Source: Gammaproteobacteria bacterium (GTDB lineage Bacteria > Pseudomonadota > Gammaproteobacteria > UBA12402). Taken from it: a stretch of DNA of 6,473 bases. Under the pieces are notes generated by a model. It made no database searches, was not told where the DNA came from, and saw nothing but the letters and a program-made list of their open reading frames with translations. Below, piece after piece: positions 1-5,982 of this stretch (position 1 is the first letter of the stretch; each line of letters starts with the position of its first letter). The position numbers and the translations under genes are program-made. Location: assembly GCA_028282395.1 (NCBI GenBank), contig JANQHY010000172.1:1-6473 (forward strand), written 5' to 3'.

Positions 1-2
1 TG

Positions 3-542
3 CATAAATTAGGCGCAAATATTATTGAGCACCCTATCGTCTTTATCGATCGCGAACAAGGTGTCAGTAAATTTCCACGTAATAATGCCATTGAATCACT
101 CATTGTCGTCTGGCGCTTACGCCTGCGCGAAGTGAAACGCTACCTAAAAGTCTGCTGTGTTGGCGCTAGTGGTGCTTTGATACAACTATTGGTATTTAAT
201 CTATTCTATGCCTGGTGGTCAACACCATTGATTGCTAATACGATTGCTATCGAGTGTGCCATTGCCAGCAATTTTATTCTCAATAATTACTTTTCATTTT
301 CTGAGCACCGTTTTCATTTTACTAGGAAGAAATGGCAGGCAATAAAAAAATTTCTCCTGTTTAATATCACCAGCCTCGGCTCCATGTTAATTCAGCTGTT
401 AATTTTAGCCATTGGACTTCATCTTATTGGTCACACGACTGCACGGGCTAATGTTCTCGTTATCATTGGCATATTCATCGGCTCACTCTACAACTATTAT
501 GTCTATTCAAAGTGGATCTGGAAGCAGAGTTCGAAAAGTTAG
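3..542 (+). CDS. Polyprenyl-phosphate glycosyltransferase (DPM1/GtrB type) with C-terminal GtrA domain, 3' part only
   Basis: The reading frame is open from the left edge to the TAG at 540-542, giving 179 residues of a longer protein. Residues 1-43 match the end of the GT2 dolichol/polyprenyl-phosphate sugar synthase domain: an IEHPIVFIDREQGVSKF stretch, then a RLRLRE segment. From about residue 44 to the end is a GtrA domain with four hydrophobic segments and the typical NFILNNYFSF and YNYYVYSKWIW motifs. In this family the GT2 domain loads a sugar onto undecaprenyl phosphate at the cytoplasmic face, and GtrA is thought to move the product across the inner membrane. A GTG at 132 could be read as a start, but homology continues upstream of it, so it is not the real one. 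The catalytic GT2 half lies outside the window, so the sugar cannot be inferred. The gene converges on the GT39 operon, whose enzymes are plausible users of the lipid-linked sugar. Confidence 0.9.
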   Translation, partial: HKLGANIIEHPIVFIDREQGVSKFPRNNAIESLIVVWRLRLREVKRYLKVCCVGASGALIQLLVFNLFYAWWSTPLIANTIAIECAIASNFILNNYFSFSEHRFHFTRKKWQAIKKFLLFNITSLGSMLIQLLILAIGLHLIGHTTARANVLVIIGIFIGSLYNYYVYSKWIWKQSSKS

Positions 543-581
543 TGCCACCTAGCGGTCTAGCATCTGCGCTAGAAAACCTTA
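543..581. other. Short gap between convergent genes with a small hairpin
   Basis: Only 39 bp separate the stop codons of the GtrA-fusion gene and the second GT39 gene. The gap contains CTAGCG at 549-554 and its reverse complement CGCTAG at 567-572 (12-nt loop). An alternative pairing is CTAGC 557-561 with GCTAG 568-572. Neither strand shows a U-run after the stem, only AAAA on the + side, so this is not a convincing intrinsic terminator. It could still form a weak bidirectional stem where the two transcripts meet. Confidence 0.3.
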
Positions 582-2078
582 TCAACCTTCTACTCGGCAC
601 TGGTAGAGATACAGATGCCAGGGAATATCAGCGTAAAACGCTAATGGTTGCCGAACATGCTCGTAGTGGATAAGCTGACAACCACTAAGCTGTCGTGGGT
701 AGAAAGGTTTTGGTAATTTATTTAATGGCTGCTGACTCACATATAGCGCCTGCTGACCACGATAGTCATGTTGACGCTGCGCCTGCTGCCACCAGAGATA
801 ATATTGATTACCAGAACGATTCAAAGAAAAAATCTGTTGGCGTCTATCTGGAAAAGCAGCAGCTAACCAGGATGGCAACATATAGTATACGGAGGTCATA
901 ATCGCTTCATGTGGATACTTGTCAATGGGCAACCGTTTGACTAAATCAGGCATCACAGCAGAACTGGCCCAGGCTGGATCAGGAAAGATATAGAAAAATG
1001 GCACACGGCAACCAAAAGTAAACAGTAGTGTCGCCAACGCCATCACTGTCAGGAGTGTACGACGAAACCAAACTGCAACGCCAGGGCGGCTAATAAAATA
1101 CCCCAACAGTAGTGCTGCTGGGAATGAACAAGGGGAGCTCCAATTCATCATTGGTAAAGAGAACCAGGCGCTCACGAAAAAAAATAGCCAGATAAATGCC
1201 ATAGGAATAAACAGCAACTGCAAATTAGCATTCAACCCTAAAGCACGATAGTCACGCACTAAAAAGTAGAGAAGTGTTAACAATGCAACATGATAATTAA
1301 GTAGGGCTGAAATAAGATAGAAAACGATATTGATAGTATGACCGTAGTGTCTATGCGCACTAAATCCCTGGGCAAAAAGGTAGTAGAAAGAGAGCCAGTG
1401 ATGCGTGAAATTCCACCACAATAGCGGCATGCATAGCAGTACAATTAATAATAATGCCAAGTAAAAATGGATTGAACAGAAAAGCTTATGGTAGCGGCGG
1501 CGACTAGCCAGAATCAACAGAAAAGATACTAACCACAGTACAGCCGTATATTTGCTCAGCAGCATTAGCGCTGCAAATAGCGCGCAGAAATAGTAGTCAC
1601 GACAACGCTGTTTTTCAATCAGCTGGATAAACGCATACAGCATAAATACTGTGAAAATCATCAGTAGGCTATTGTAGGAGTTTTCCAGAAAAAAGAAGCG
1701 TACCACACCAAGCGTTAGCAGCCAGACATAGAGAGCTGCCTCACCAGCACGAATATCAAAGAGGTGTTGGCCAAGATGGAATACCATCCAGGCAGTAATC
1801 CAGGCAGTAATGATTCCAAGCAGATGAACAGAAAAAGCCTGGTCACCAAACAGTAGTGTCAGCACTTTGATTGCATAAGCAACCATAGGTGGCCCATCAT
1901 AATAGCCTAAAGCCAGACGGTGACTCCACTGCCAGTAGTAATAGGCGTCTGGATGGAGCCGTGCTCCAAATGCTACTACCAGCAGTATTAGCAGATAAAA
2001 CGCCAGAAAAAAACGGCTACGCCGCGGCAGCGGACGATTATTAAAGGGTGCAATGATAAACATAGAGCTGCCAGACAT
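582..2078 (-). CDS. GT39 (ArnT/PMT-like) membrane glycosyltransferase, second tandem copy
   Basis: This 498-residue polytopic membrane protein belongs to the GT-C fold family that transfers sugars from polyprenyl-phosphate carriers on the periplasmic side. The first TM segment (about 23-38) is followed by the first periplasmic loop with Asp44 (PDAYYYWQWS) and the YYDGPP motif at 59-64. Further landmarks are SYNSLLM near 134-140, LLSKYTAVLW at 173-182, HHWLSF near 226 and MNW at 311-313. The C-terminal third (about 360-498) is less hydrophobic and includes the NQYYLWW patch typical of these proteins. The ATG at 2078 is preferred because AGGGGGAG lies about 10 nt upstream; the next ATG (2063) has no comparable site. 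The start lies 38 nt inside the preceding paralogue, so translation is probably coupled. The first 16 residues have no counterpart in that paralogue. The acceptor (lipid A, O-antigen or protein) cannot be told from sequence. Family membership is secure; specificity is unknown. Confidence 0.9.
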   Translation of the reverse strand: MSGSSMFIIAPFNNRPLPRRSRFFLAFYLLILLVVAFGARLHPDAYYYWQWSHRLALGYYDGPPMVAYAIKVLTLLFGDQAFSVHLLGIITAWITAWMVFHLGQHLFDIRAGEAALYVWLLTLGVVRFFFLENSYNSLLMIFTVFMLYAFIQLIEKQRCRDYYFCALFAALMLLSKYTAVLWLVSFLLILASRRRYHKLFCSIHFYLALLLIVLLCMPLLWWNFTHHWLSFYYLFAQGFSAHRHYGHTINIVFYLISALLNYHVALLTLLYFLVRDYRALGLNANLQLLFIPMAFIWLFFFVSAWFSLPMMNWSSPCSFPAALLLGYFISRPGVAVWFRRTLLTVMALATLLFTFGCRVPFFYIFPDPAWASSAVMPDLVKRLPIDKYPHEAIMTSVYYMLPSWLAAAFPDRRQQIFSLNRSGNQYYLWWQQAQRQHDYRGQQALYVSQQPLNKLPKPFYPRQLSGCQLIHYEHVRQPLAFYADIPWHLYLYQCRVEG

Positions 2079-3459
2079 TGTGCTTACTCTCCCCCTTGTA
2101 CTGATACGCCTGTCTATTTATCAGTTTACACGCTTTTAATGGTTGAGGGAAAACATTCATTGGAGTGCGACTGAAATAGAGCCCGCTATCAGCATCGATT
2201 TTATTACGCTGCTGCTGCCACCAGTAGTAATATTGATGCGTCGAGGGTGTTAAGCCATAAACTCGTCCGCGTTTATTAGCTAAAAAAGCAGACAAGTAGC
2301 CAGGCAGACGGTAATCGCTACTGGTAAAAACCGGCAATGGACTATAACGAATCGCCACTGGCAGCTGATTGATCAGTTGATAAGTTTGCCAGGAGTATCC
2401 CCACCAGTAAAATAGCAGCGGCAGATGGAGAGTAAAGCGTATGAATACCAGCGTTAATAACGTTACTGCTCCTAAACTTAACAGTAGTAGTTTTTGTAGC
2501 CAGGTGGCAACTGCCGGTCGTGATATCCAGTAGCCAATTAACATGATGGCACTATAGGCAAACGACGAGTTCCAGTTGACTTCAGGCAGCGAGAATAGTG
2601 AACTGACAAGAAAAAATAGCCAAACAATACAGGTAGGAATAAGCAGTAAACGCAAACGACTGTCATGCCATAACTGGCGGTAGTGGTGGGCAGAAAAATA
2701 GAGCAGTGCCGCAAAAACAAAATTCCATTTTAATACATTAATAGCAACATAATAGATAATCGTCTGCAGTGCCGAAACGTGGCGCATGGCAAAACCATGA
2801 TAGAGTTGAAAACGTATAGAGAGCCAATGATGTTGGATATTCCAGATCAATACCGGCGAGAAGATTACCAAAGCTAGCAACATGGCTAAGTAGCTATGCA
2901 CACTCGTTAAAATAAAACGATAGCGCTTATCAATCAAGCAGACAAGAAATAGTGAAATAATCAGAAAAATACCATTGTATTTAGCCAGCATCATTAAGCC
3001 AACGGCAATACCGCAAAGATAATAGTCGTAATAACGCTTGCGCTGCTGCAGCTGGATAAAAAGATAAAACGTCCACGCCCACAAAACAATTAACAGACTA
3101 TTGTAACTCACCTCAACGAAGAAAATATCGACAACGCCTGCGGTTAACAGCCAGATATAGAGTGTCATATCAGCCGCTTTACTATCAAACAACAGTCGCA
3201 TTGACTTATGAATCAGTAAACCACTCAGCAGCGCCGACAATAAACCGATAAGGTACAGGGTAAATTCATGTTCGCCAACTAACAGCGTCAGGAGTTTAAT
3301 TGTATAGGCAATCAGTGGCGGGCCGTCATAATAAGAGAGCGCTAAATGGTAACTCCAATCCCAGTAATAGTAGCCATCGGGTGGTAAACGCGCACCAACC
3401 ATAAAAGCTGCTAATATTAGCAAATACAGTAATAGAAAAACTTTTACCGCTCTTGACAT
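2041..3459 (-). CDS. GT39 (ArnT/PMT-like) membrane glycosyltransferase, first tandem copy
   Basis: This 472-residue membrane glycosyltransferase is paralogous to the next gene. They align without gaps at an offset of 16 residues for at least the first 210 positions; from YYYW onward about 27 of 44 residues are identical by eye. Visible motifs are Asp28 in the first periplasmic loop (PPDGYYYWDWS), YYDGPP at 43-48, SYNSLLI near 118-124, LAKYNGIF at 158-165, HHWLS near 210 and LPEVNW at 291-296, the last resembling the family's EPNW element. The C-terminal part (about 345-472) is mainly non-membrane and contains HQYYYWW. The ATG at 3457-3459 follows the upstream hydrolase stop by 5 bp. Its only SD-like bases are a weak AGG inside the hydrolase's last codons, which suggests coupled translation. 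The donor is probably an undecaprenyl-phosphate sugar, perhaps from the GtrB-GtrA fusion at the left edge. The two copies differ at E293 (M310 in the other), so they may differ in donor or acceptor. Confidence 0.9.
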   Translation of the reverse strand: MSRAVKVFLLLYLLILAAFMVGARLPPDGYYYWDWSYHLALSYYDGPPLIAYTIKLLTLLVGEHEFTLYLIGLLSALLSGLLIHKSMRLLFDSKAADMTLYIWLLTAGVVDIFFVEVSYNSLLIVLWAWTFYLFIQLQQRKRYYDYYLCGIAVGLMMLAKYNGIFLIISLFLVCLIDKRYRFILTSVHSYLAMLLALVIFSPVLIWNIQHHWLSIRFQLYHGFAMRHVSALQTIIYYVAINVLKWNFVFAALLYFSAHHYRQLWHDSRLRLLLIPTCIVWLFFLVSSLFSLPEVNWNSSFAYSAIMLIGYWISRPAVATWLQKLLLLSLGAVTLLTLVFIRFTLHLPLLFYWWGYSWQTYQLINQLPVAIRYSPLPVFTSSDYRLPGYLSAFLANKRGRVYGLTPSTHQYYYWWQQQRNKIDADSGLYFSRTPMNVFPQPLKACKLINRQAYQYKGESKHNVWQLYVYHCTL

Positions 3460-3464
3460 ACGAT

Positions 3465-4265
3465 TTAATGAAACCTATTAATAAATTTAGTTAGCGCTAA
3501 CAAAAACTCTTGTGGCCTTTCGAGATAAGGCAGATGGCCAGTGTTATTAAAACAGAGATACTCAGCACCAGGAATACGTTGTGCCATCTCGCGTGTTGAC
3601 GTTTCAAGCGAGATCAGATCATCATCACACCCTATCACTAAACATGGAACAGCAAGCTGCTCTATCCAGGGAGTCGAATCAAAAGCAAAAATCGCACTAA
3701 CCTGATTGTGATAACCCGTTAGTGTAAAGGGATAGGCACTCTGCTGCCACTGCTTAACCAAGCGTTGTGCCCGACCTGGCTTTTCCAAATAGTGGTTAGA
3801 GTAGACCCAACATAACTTATCTTTGACTAAGGCATCTGCTGGTGCACCTGCTTCAAGCAGCTCCTGCTGTGCCTGATAAAATAGCTTGCGGCGCGCATCA
3901 ACTTTCATAAATGAGTTGGCAATTACGGCAGATTTCACTAATTTAGGATAATGATAGGCGAGTGTCTGGACGATACAACCACCCATCGAGCTGCCAAGAA
4001 AGTGGAGTTGCGCTAACGATAACGAATCACAAAGTGCCGCCACATCCTCTGCCATCATCTTGATAGTATAGGGATAGTCAGGACAGCCCGACTGCCCGGC
4101 ACCACGATTATCAACTAAAATAACACGATATTGCTTTATCAGCTGACTGAGAATACCGCTCCAGGCACCATGATCAGCACCAAAACCAGAGAGTAGTAGT
4201 AATGGCTCCCCTTCACCATGACTCTCATAGTAAAGCTCAATGCCATTCACCTTAATTATTGCCAT
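3465..4265 (-). CDS. Alpha/beta hydrolase, PcaD/esterase-like
   Basis: This is a complete 266-residue alpha/beta-hydrolase-fold enzyme, probably cytoplasmic as no signal peptide is seen. The oxyanion-hole region is SGFGADHGAW at 26-35. The nucleophile elbow is G-S-S-M-G with Ser93, the acid is most likely Asp215 in IGCDDDLIS, and the base is His244 in NTGHLPYLERP. A cap region lies at about 120-190. The general pattern resembles 3-oxoadipate enol-lactonase and related carboxylesterases, but such resemblance is shared by many functions and no substrate can be assigned. The ATG at 4263-4265 has AGGGGCG about 11 nt upstream and is preceded by its own promoter. It is the first gene of the operon with the two GT39 genes (5-bp gap, then a 38-nt overlap). 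That suggests a linked job, for example trimming an acyl group, or simply shared expression. All three catalytic residues are present, so it should be active. Confidence 0.9.
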   Translation of the reverse strand: MAIIKVNGIELYYESHGEGEPLLLLSGFGADHGAWSGILSQLIKQYRVILVDNRGAGQSGCPDYPYTIKMMAEDVAALCDSLSLAQLHFLGSSMGGCIVQTLAYHYPKLVKSAVIANSFMKVDARRKLFYQAQQELLEAGAPADALVKDKLCWVYSNHYLEKPGRAQRLVKQWQQSAYPFTLTGYHNQVSAIFAFDSTPWIEQLAVPCLVIGCDDDLISLETSTREMAQRIPGAEYLCFNNTGHLPYLERPQEFLLALTKFINRFH

Positions 4266-4302
4266 ATTGGCTTACGCCCCTCATAGTGATTCACTTAAAC
4301 AG

Positions 4303-4330
4303 CGCTTATTCTAGCCCGTCAGCATAAGCG
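4303..4330. promoter_or_regulatory. Inverted repeat overlapping the operon promoter, possible operator
   Basis: CGCTTAT (4303-4309) and ATAAGCG (4324-4330) form perfect 7-bp arms around 14 nt, with half-site centres 21 bp apart, about two helical turns. The repeat covers the -10 hexamer and the spacer, a position where a bound dimer would block RNA polymerase. Nearly concentric with it lie longer arms, CTTACGCC (4271-4278) and GGCGTAAG (4349-4356). No regulator is identified for it. Confidence 0.35.
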
Positions 4331-4336
4331 TGACAA
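4308..4336 (-). promoter_or_regulatory. Sigma70-type promoter of the hydrolase-GT39-GT39 operon
   Basis: On the minus strand TTGTCA (4331-4336) and TAGAAT (4308-4313) are separated by exactly 17 bp. Each hexamer matches the consensus at 5 of 6 positions. The predicted start near 4301 leaves a leader of about 36 nt before the ATG at 4265. The promoter lies after the isochorismatase-like gene, and no clear terminator separates them, so read-through from the transporter operon may add to expression. Confidence 0.65.
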
Positions 4337-4383
4337 GGAAATGATCGAGGCGTAAGAGCAGTTAGTCAGTTTTTTGCAAATAA

Positions 4384-4953
4384 TCAAGCATTAAATTCCG
4401 CAACGGTACAGACTCTGGCAAGACGCGCTAATGTGCGTAATGAAGCCTCATGTGCTTCAACAGATGCTGCGGCACAAGCATCTGCCAGTACCACAACATT
4501 AAAATCACGATCATGTAATTCACGTACCACTGTTTCAACTGCCATATTGGTAGAGACGCCAGCAACGACAACGGTATCAATAGCATTGGCACGTAGAATA
4601 GCCATTAATGGCGTGCCATATAGTGCGCTAACGCGATGTTTAATAATCACCGCGTCACTAGCCTGCACATCCAGCGCATCATGAAACTCTGTGCCCCAGC
4701 TGCCTAACTGTAACGAGCCAAGCTCAGCATTCTTAGCAAATAGTGGCGAATGTGGTGGACACTCAATATAATCCGGACTAAAACCAACTTTTACTTGAAC
4801 AATTATCTCCTGCTGCTGACGAAATTTAGCAATTGCCGCATTCACCGCTGTAAACACACCATGCTGTTCAATATAGTTTGCCGGTGCAGCAATTTTCCCC
4901 TCGCGATGAGTAATATCATTAATATAGTCAATAACAAGTAATAGCTTTTTCAT
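4384..4953 (-). CDS. Isochorismatase-fold hydrolase lacking the catalytic cysteine
   Basis: This is a complete 189-residue protein of the isochorismatase-like (cysteine hydrolase) superfamily, a usual length for it. The fold signatures are Asp9 in LLLVIDYIND, Lys105 in VIIKHRVSALYGTPL, and the GVSTNMAVETVVREL stretch at 132-146 followed by VVLADACAA. Nicotinamidases and related amidohydrolases have the nucleophilic Cys at the position held here by Ala138. The Asp and Lys remain. Members without Cys include true isochorismatases (EntB, PhzD), which cleave a vinyl ether without a covalent thiol, and uncharacterised proteins with Gly or Ala here. It is therefore unlikely to be a nicotinamidase; the substrate is unknown. 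Cys160 is nearby in sequence but not at the nucleophile position. The ATG at 4951-4953 has a strong AGGAGA 7 nt upstream. The gene follows the EamA transporter by 19 nt and is probably co-transcribed with it. Confidence 0.88.
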   Translation of the reverse strand: MKKLLLVIDYINDITHREGKIAAPANYIEQHGVFTAVNAAIAKFRQQQEIIVQVKVGFSPDYIECPPHSPLFAKNAELGSLQLGSWGTEFHDALDVQASDAVIIKHRVSALYGTPLMAILRANAIDTVVVAGVSTNMAVETVVRELHDRDFNVVVLADACAAASVEAHEASLRTLARLARVCTVAEFNA

Positions 4954-4972
4954 CTCTCTCTCCTAATAGTAT

Positions 4973-5902
4973 TCACTGGGTATTTCGCACCTTGTGTGCA
5001 ATACCCGTTAGCTTAATCATAGCACTACAAACAATCAGTAGTGCCCCGAAACCGGTCCAAAAATTTGGAACCTGATGATAAACCCACCAATCAGCTAAAG
5101 CAGAAAACAGAATTGCACTGTAGGCAAAAGGTGATAGACTTGCCGCTTTATTAACGTAGTGGTAGGCACAACTACGAAACAGTTGGTTCCCAATAGAGGT
5201 AAACGCAAACAGGATAAACAGCGGCCATACATTAATATGTGTAAGTGACGCAATCTGTTTCAACCAAGGCGCGGGATAAAATAGTAATAGTGGTAACAAC
5301 AATAGAAATGATAGCAGTGATGAAAAGGCAAACATTGACAATGTAACAGCAGTTGCTTCGTCATACCCTTTAGATTGTTTATGTTGAGTCAACTGCGAAC
5401 CTGCATTTAATAAACCCGCCATCAACCCTACTAACATTGGCCAACTTAAGACATCACTGCCAGGCTGTAAAATCAATATCACACCACAAAATCCAATTGC
5501 GAGACTTAACCAACCACAACGAGTAATCGCTTTTTTATAGATCACTCTTGAAATCAATGGTACGAATAGATGCGATGTCATAAATAGCAACGTGGCATTC
5601 AGTAGTGAGCCATAGGTTAAATAGTAAAAAAATGCATACTGACAACTGACAGTAAACACTGCACGTAATAAGTGAAAACGTAGCTGGTGAATCCCGCGCG
5701 GAAAACGACGTTGCCAGAGTAAAGTCGCCGTCAACAGTAGCCCTGGGAGGAAAAAACGTAGAAAAACCATTAGCGGCAGTATTAAGGTAAGCGCCAACTG
5801 TTTACCTATTAGCGCAGCAAGCGCAATACAGAGCGCCGATAACAACATAAACCCTACCCCACTAAGGAAATGGTGTGATACTGTTTGGTGGCGCAACAAC
5901 AT
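4973..5902 (-). CDS. EamA/DMT-superfamily transporter
   Basis: This 309-residue inner-membrane protein has about ten hydrophobic segments arranged as two EamA repeats (about 13-145 and 155-295). Family-like features are the RFFLPGLLL segment after the second helix, LQPGSD at the repeat junction, and SPFAYSAILFSALADWWVYHQVP near the end. In the last segment many relatives have a GE pair where this protein has HQ. The family mostly exports amino acids, metabolites or drugs; the substrate is not predictable. The frame stays open to an ATG at 5983 (336 residues). That longer start has no SD, and the extension would cover the promoter at 5938-5966. The ATG at 5900-5902 has an AGAGAG SD-like stretch and gives a normal family length. 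Its partner is the isochorismatase-like hydrolase 19 nt downstream. The divergent LysR gene and the operator between them point to LysR control, probably induction by a transported or metabolised compound. Confidence 0.9.
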   Translation of the reverse strand: MLLRHQTVSHHFLSGVGFMLLSALCIALAALIGKQLALTLILPLMVFLRFFLPGLLLTATLLWQRRFPRGIHQLRFHLLRAVFTVSCQYAFFYYLTYGSLLNATLLFMTSHLFVPLISRVIYKKAITRCGWLSLAIGFCGVILILQPGSDVLSWPMLVGLMAGLLNAGSQLTQHKQSKGYDEATAVTLSMFAFSSLLSFLLLLPLLLFYPAPWLKQIASLTHINVWPLFILFAFTSIGNQLFRSCAYHYVNKAASLSPFAYSAILFSALADWWVYHQVPNFWTGFGALLIVCSAMIKLTGIAHKVRNTQ

Positions 5903-5937
5903 AATCGTCTCTCTGTTAATAAATCTTACATATTTAT

Positions 5938-5966
5938 ATGATAGACCCATTGAAACTAGCTGTAAA
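5938..5966 (-). promoter_or_regulatory. Sigma70-type promoter of the transporter-hydrolase operon
   Basis: On the minus strand TTTACA (5961-5966) and TATCAT (5938-5943) stand 17 bp apart, each matching the consensus at 5 of 6 positions. The predicted start near 5931 gives a leader of about 29 nt to the ATG at 5902. Since the element lies inside the longer possible reading frame, it argues for the shorter transporter start. Confidence 0.65.
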
Positions 5967-5976
5967 TTGATATATT
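5950..5976 (+). promoter_or_regulatory. Possible promoter of the LysR-type gene
   Basis: TTGAAA (5950-5955) and TATATT (5971-5976) are reasonable hexamers but only 15 bp apart; using TATTCT (5973-5978) gives 17 bp with a poorer -10. Either would start transcription near 5982-5985, inside or next to the dyad at 5983-6007. The element overlaps the transporter promoter on the other strand, as is usual for divergent LysR pairs. A regulator bound at the dyad would be expected to repress its own gene. Confidence 0.4.
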
Positions 5977-5982
5977 CTAACA

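Noticed and set aside
132..542. Stand-alone GtrA protein starting at GTG 132
   Set aside because: The frame is open to the left edge, and the upstream codons encode a clear DPM1-type C-terminal segment, so this is one fused protein cut by the window.
549..572. Intrinsic terminator between the convergent genes
   Set aside because: A 6-bp stem exists but no U-run follows on either strand, so it is only listed as a weak hairpin.
695..901. Plus-strand open frame of 68 codons
   Set aside because: It lies wholly antisense to the second GT39 gene, has no recognisable domain, and has low-complexity composition typical of a shadow frame.
2538..2720. Minus-strand open frame of 60 codons
   Set aside because: It is another frame inside the well-supported first GT39 gene, with no SD or homology that I recognise.
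4433..4684. Plus-strand open frame rich in Ala, Ser and Thr
   Set aside because: It is antisense to the conserved core of the isochorismatase-like gene, and its Ala/Ser/Thr-rich composition is that of a shadow frame.
4750..4941. Plus-strand open frame of 63 codons
   Set aside because: It is antisense to the N-terminal part of the isochorismatase-like gene, with no domain or convincing ribosome site.
4384..4953. Nicotinamidase (PncA) or RutB assignment
   Set aside because: The required nucleophilic Cys is replaced by Ala138.
1023..5606. CAGTAGT as a DNA-uptake or Chi-like repeated word
   Set aside because: The copies sit in frame as Leu-Leu or Tyr-Tyr-Trp codons, and none was seen in the intergenic regions, so codon usage is the simpler explanation.
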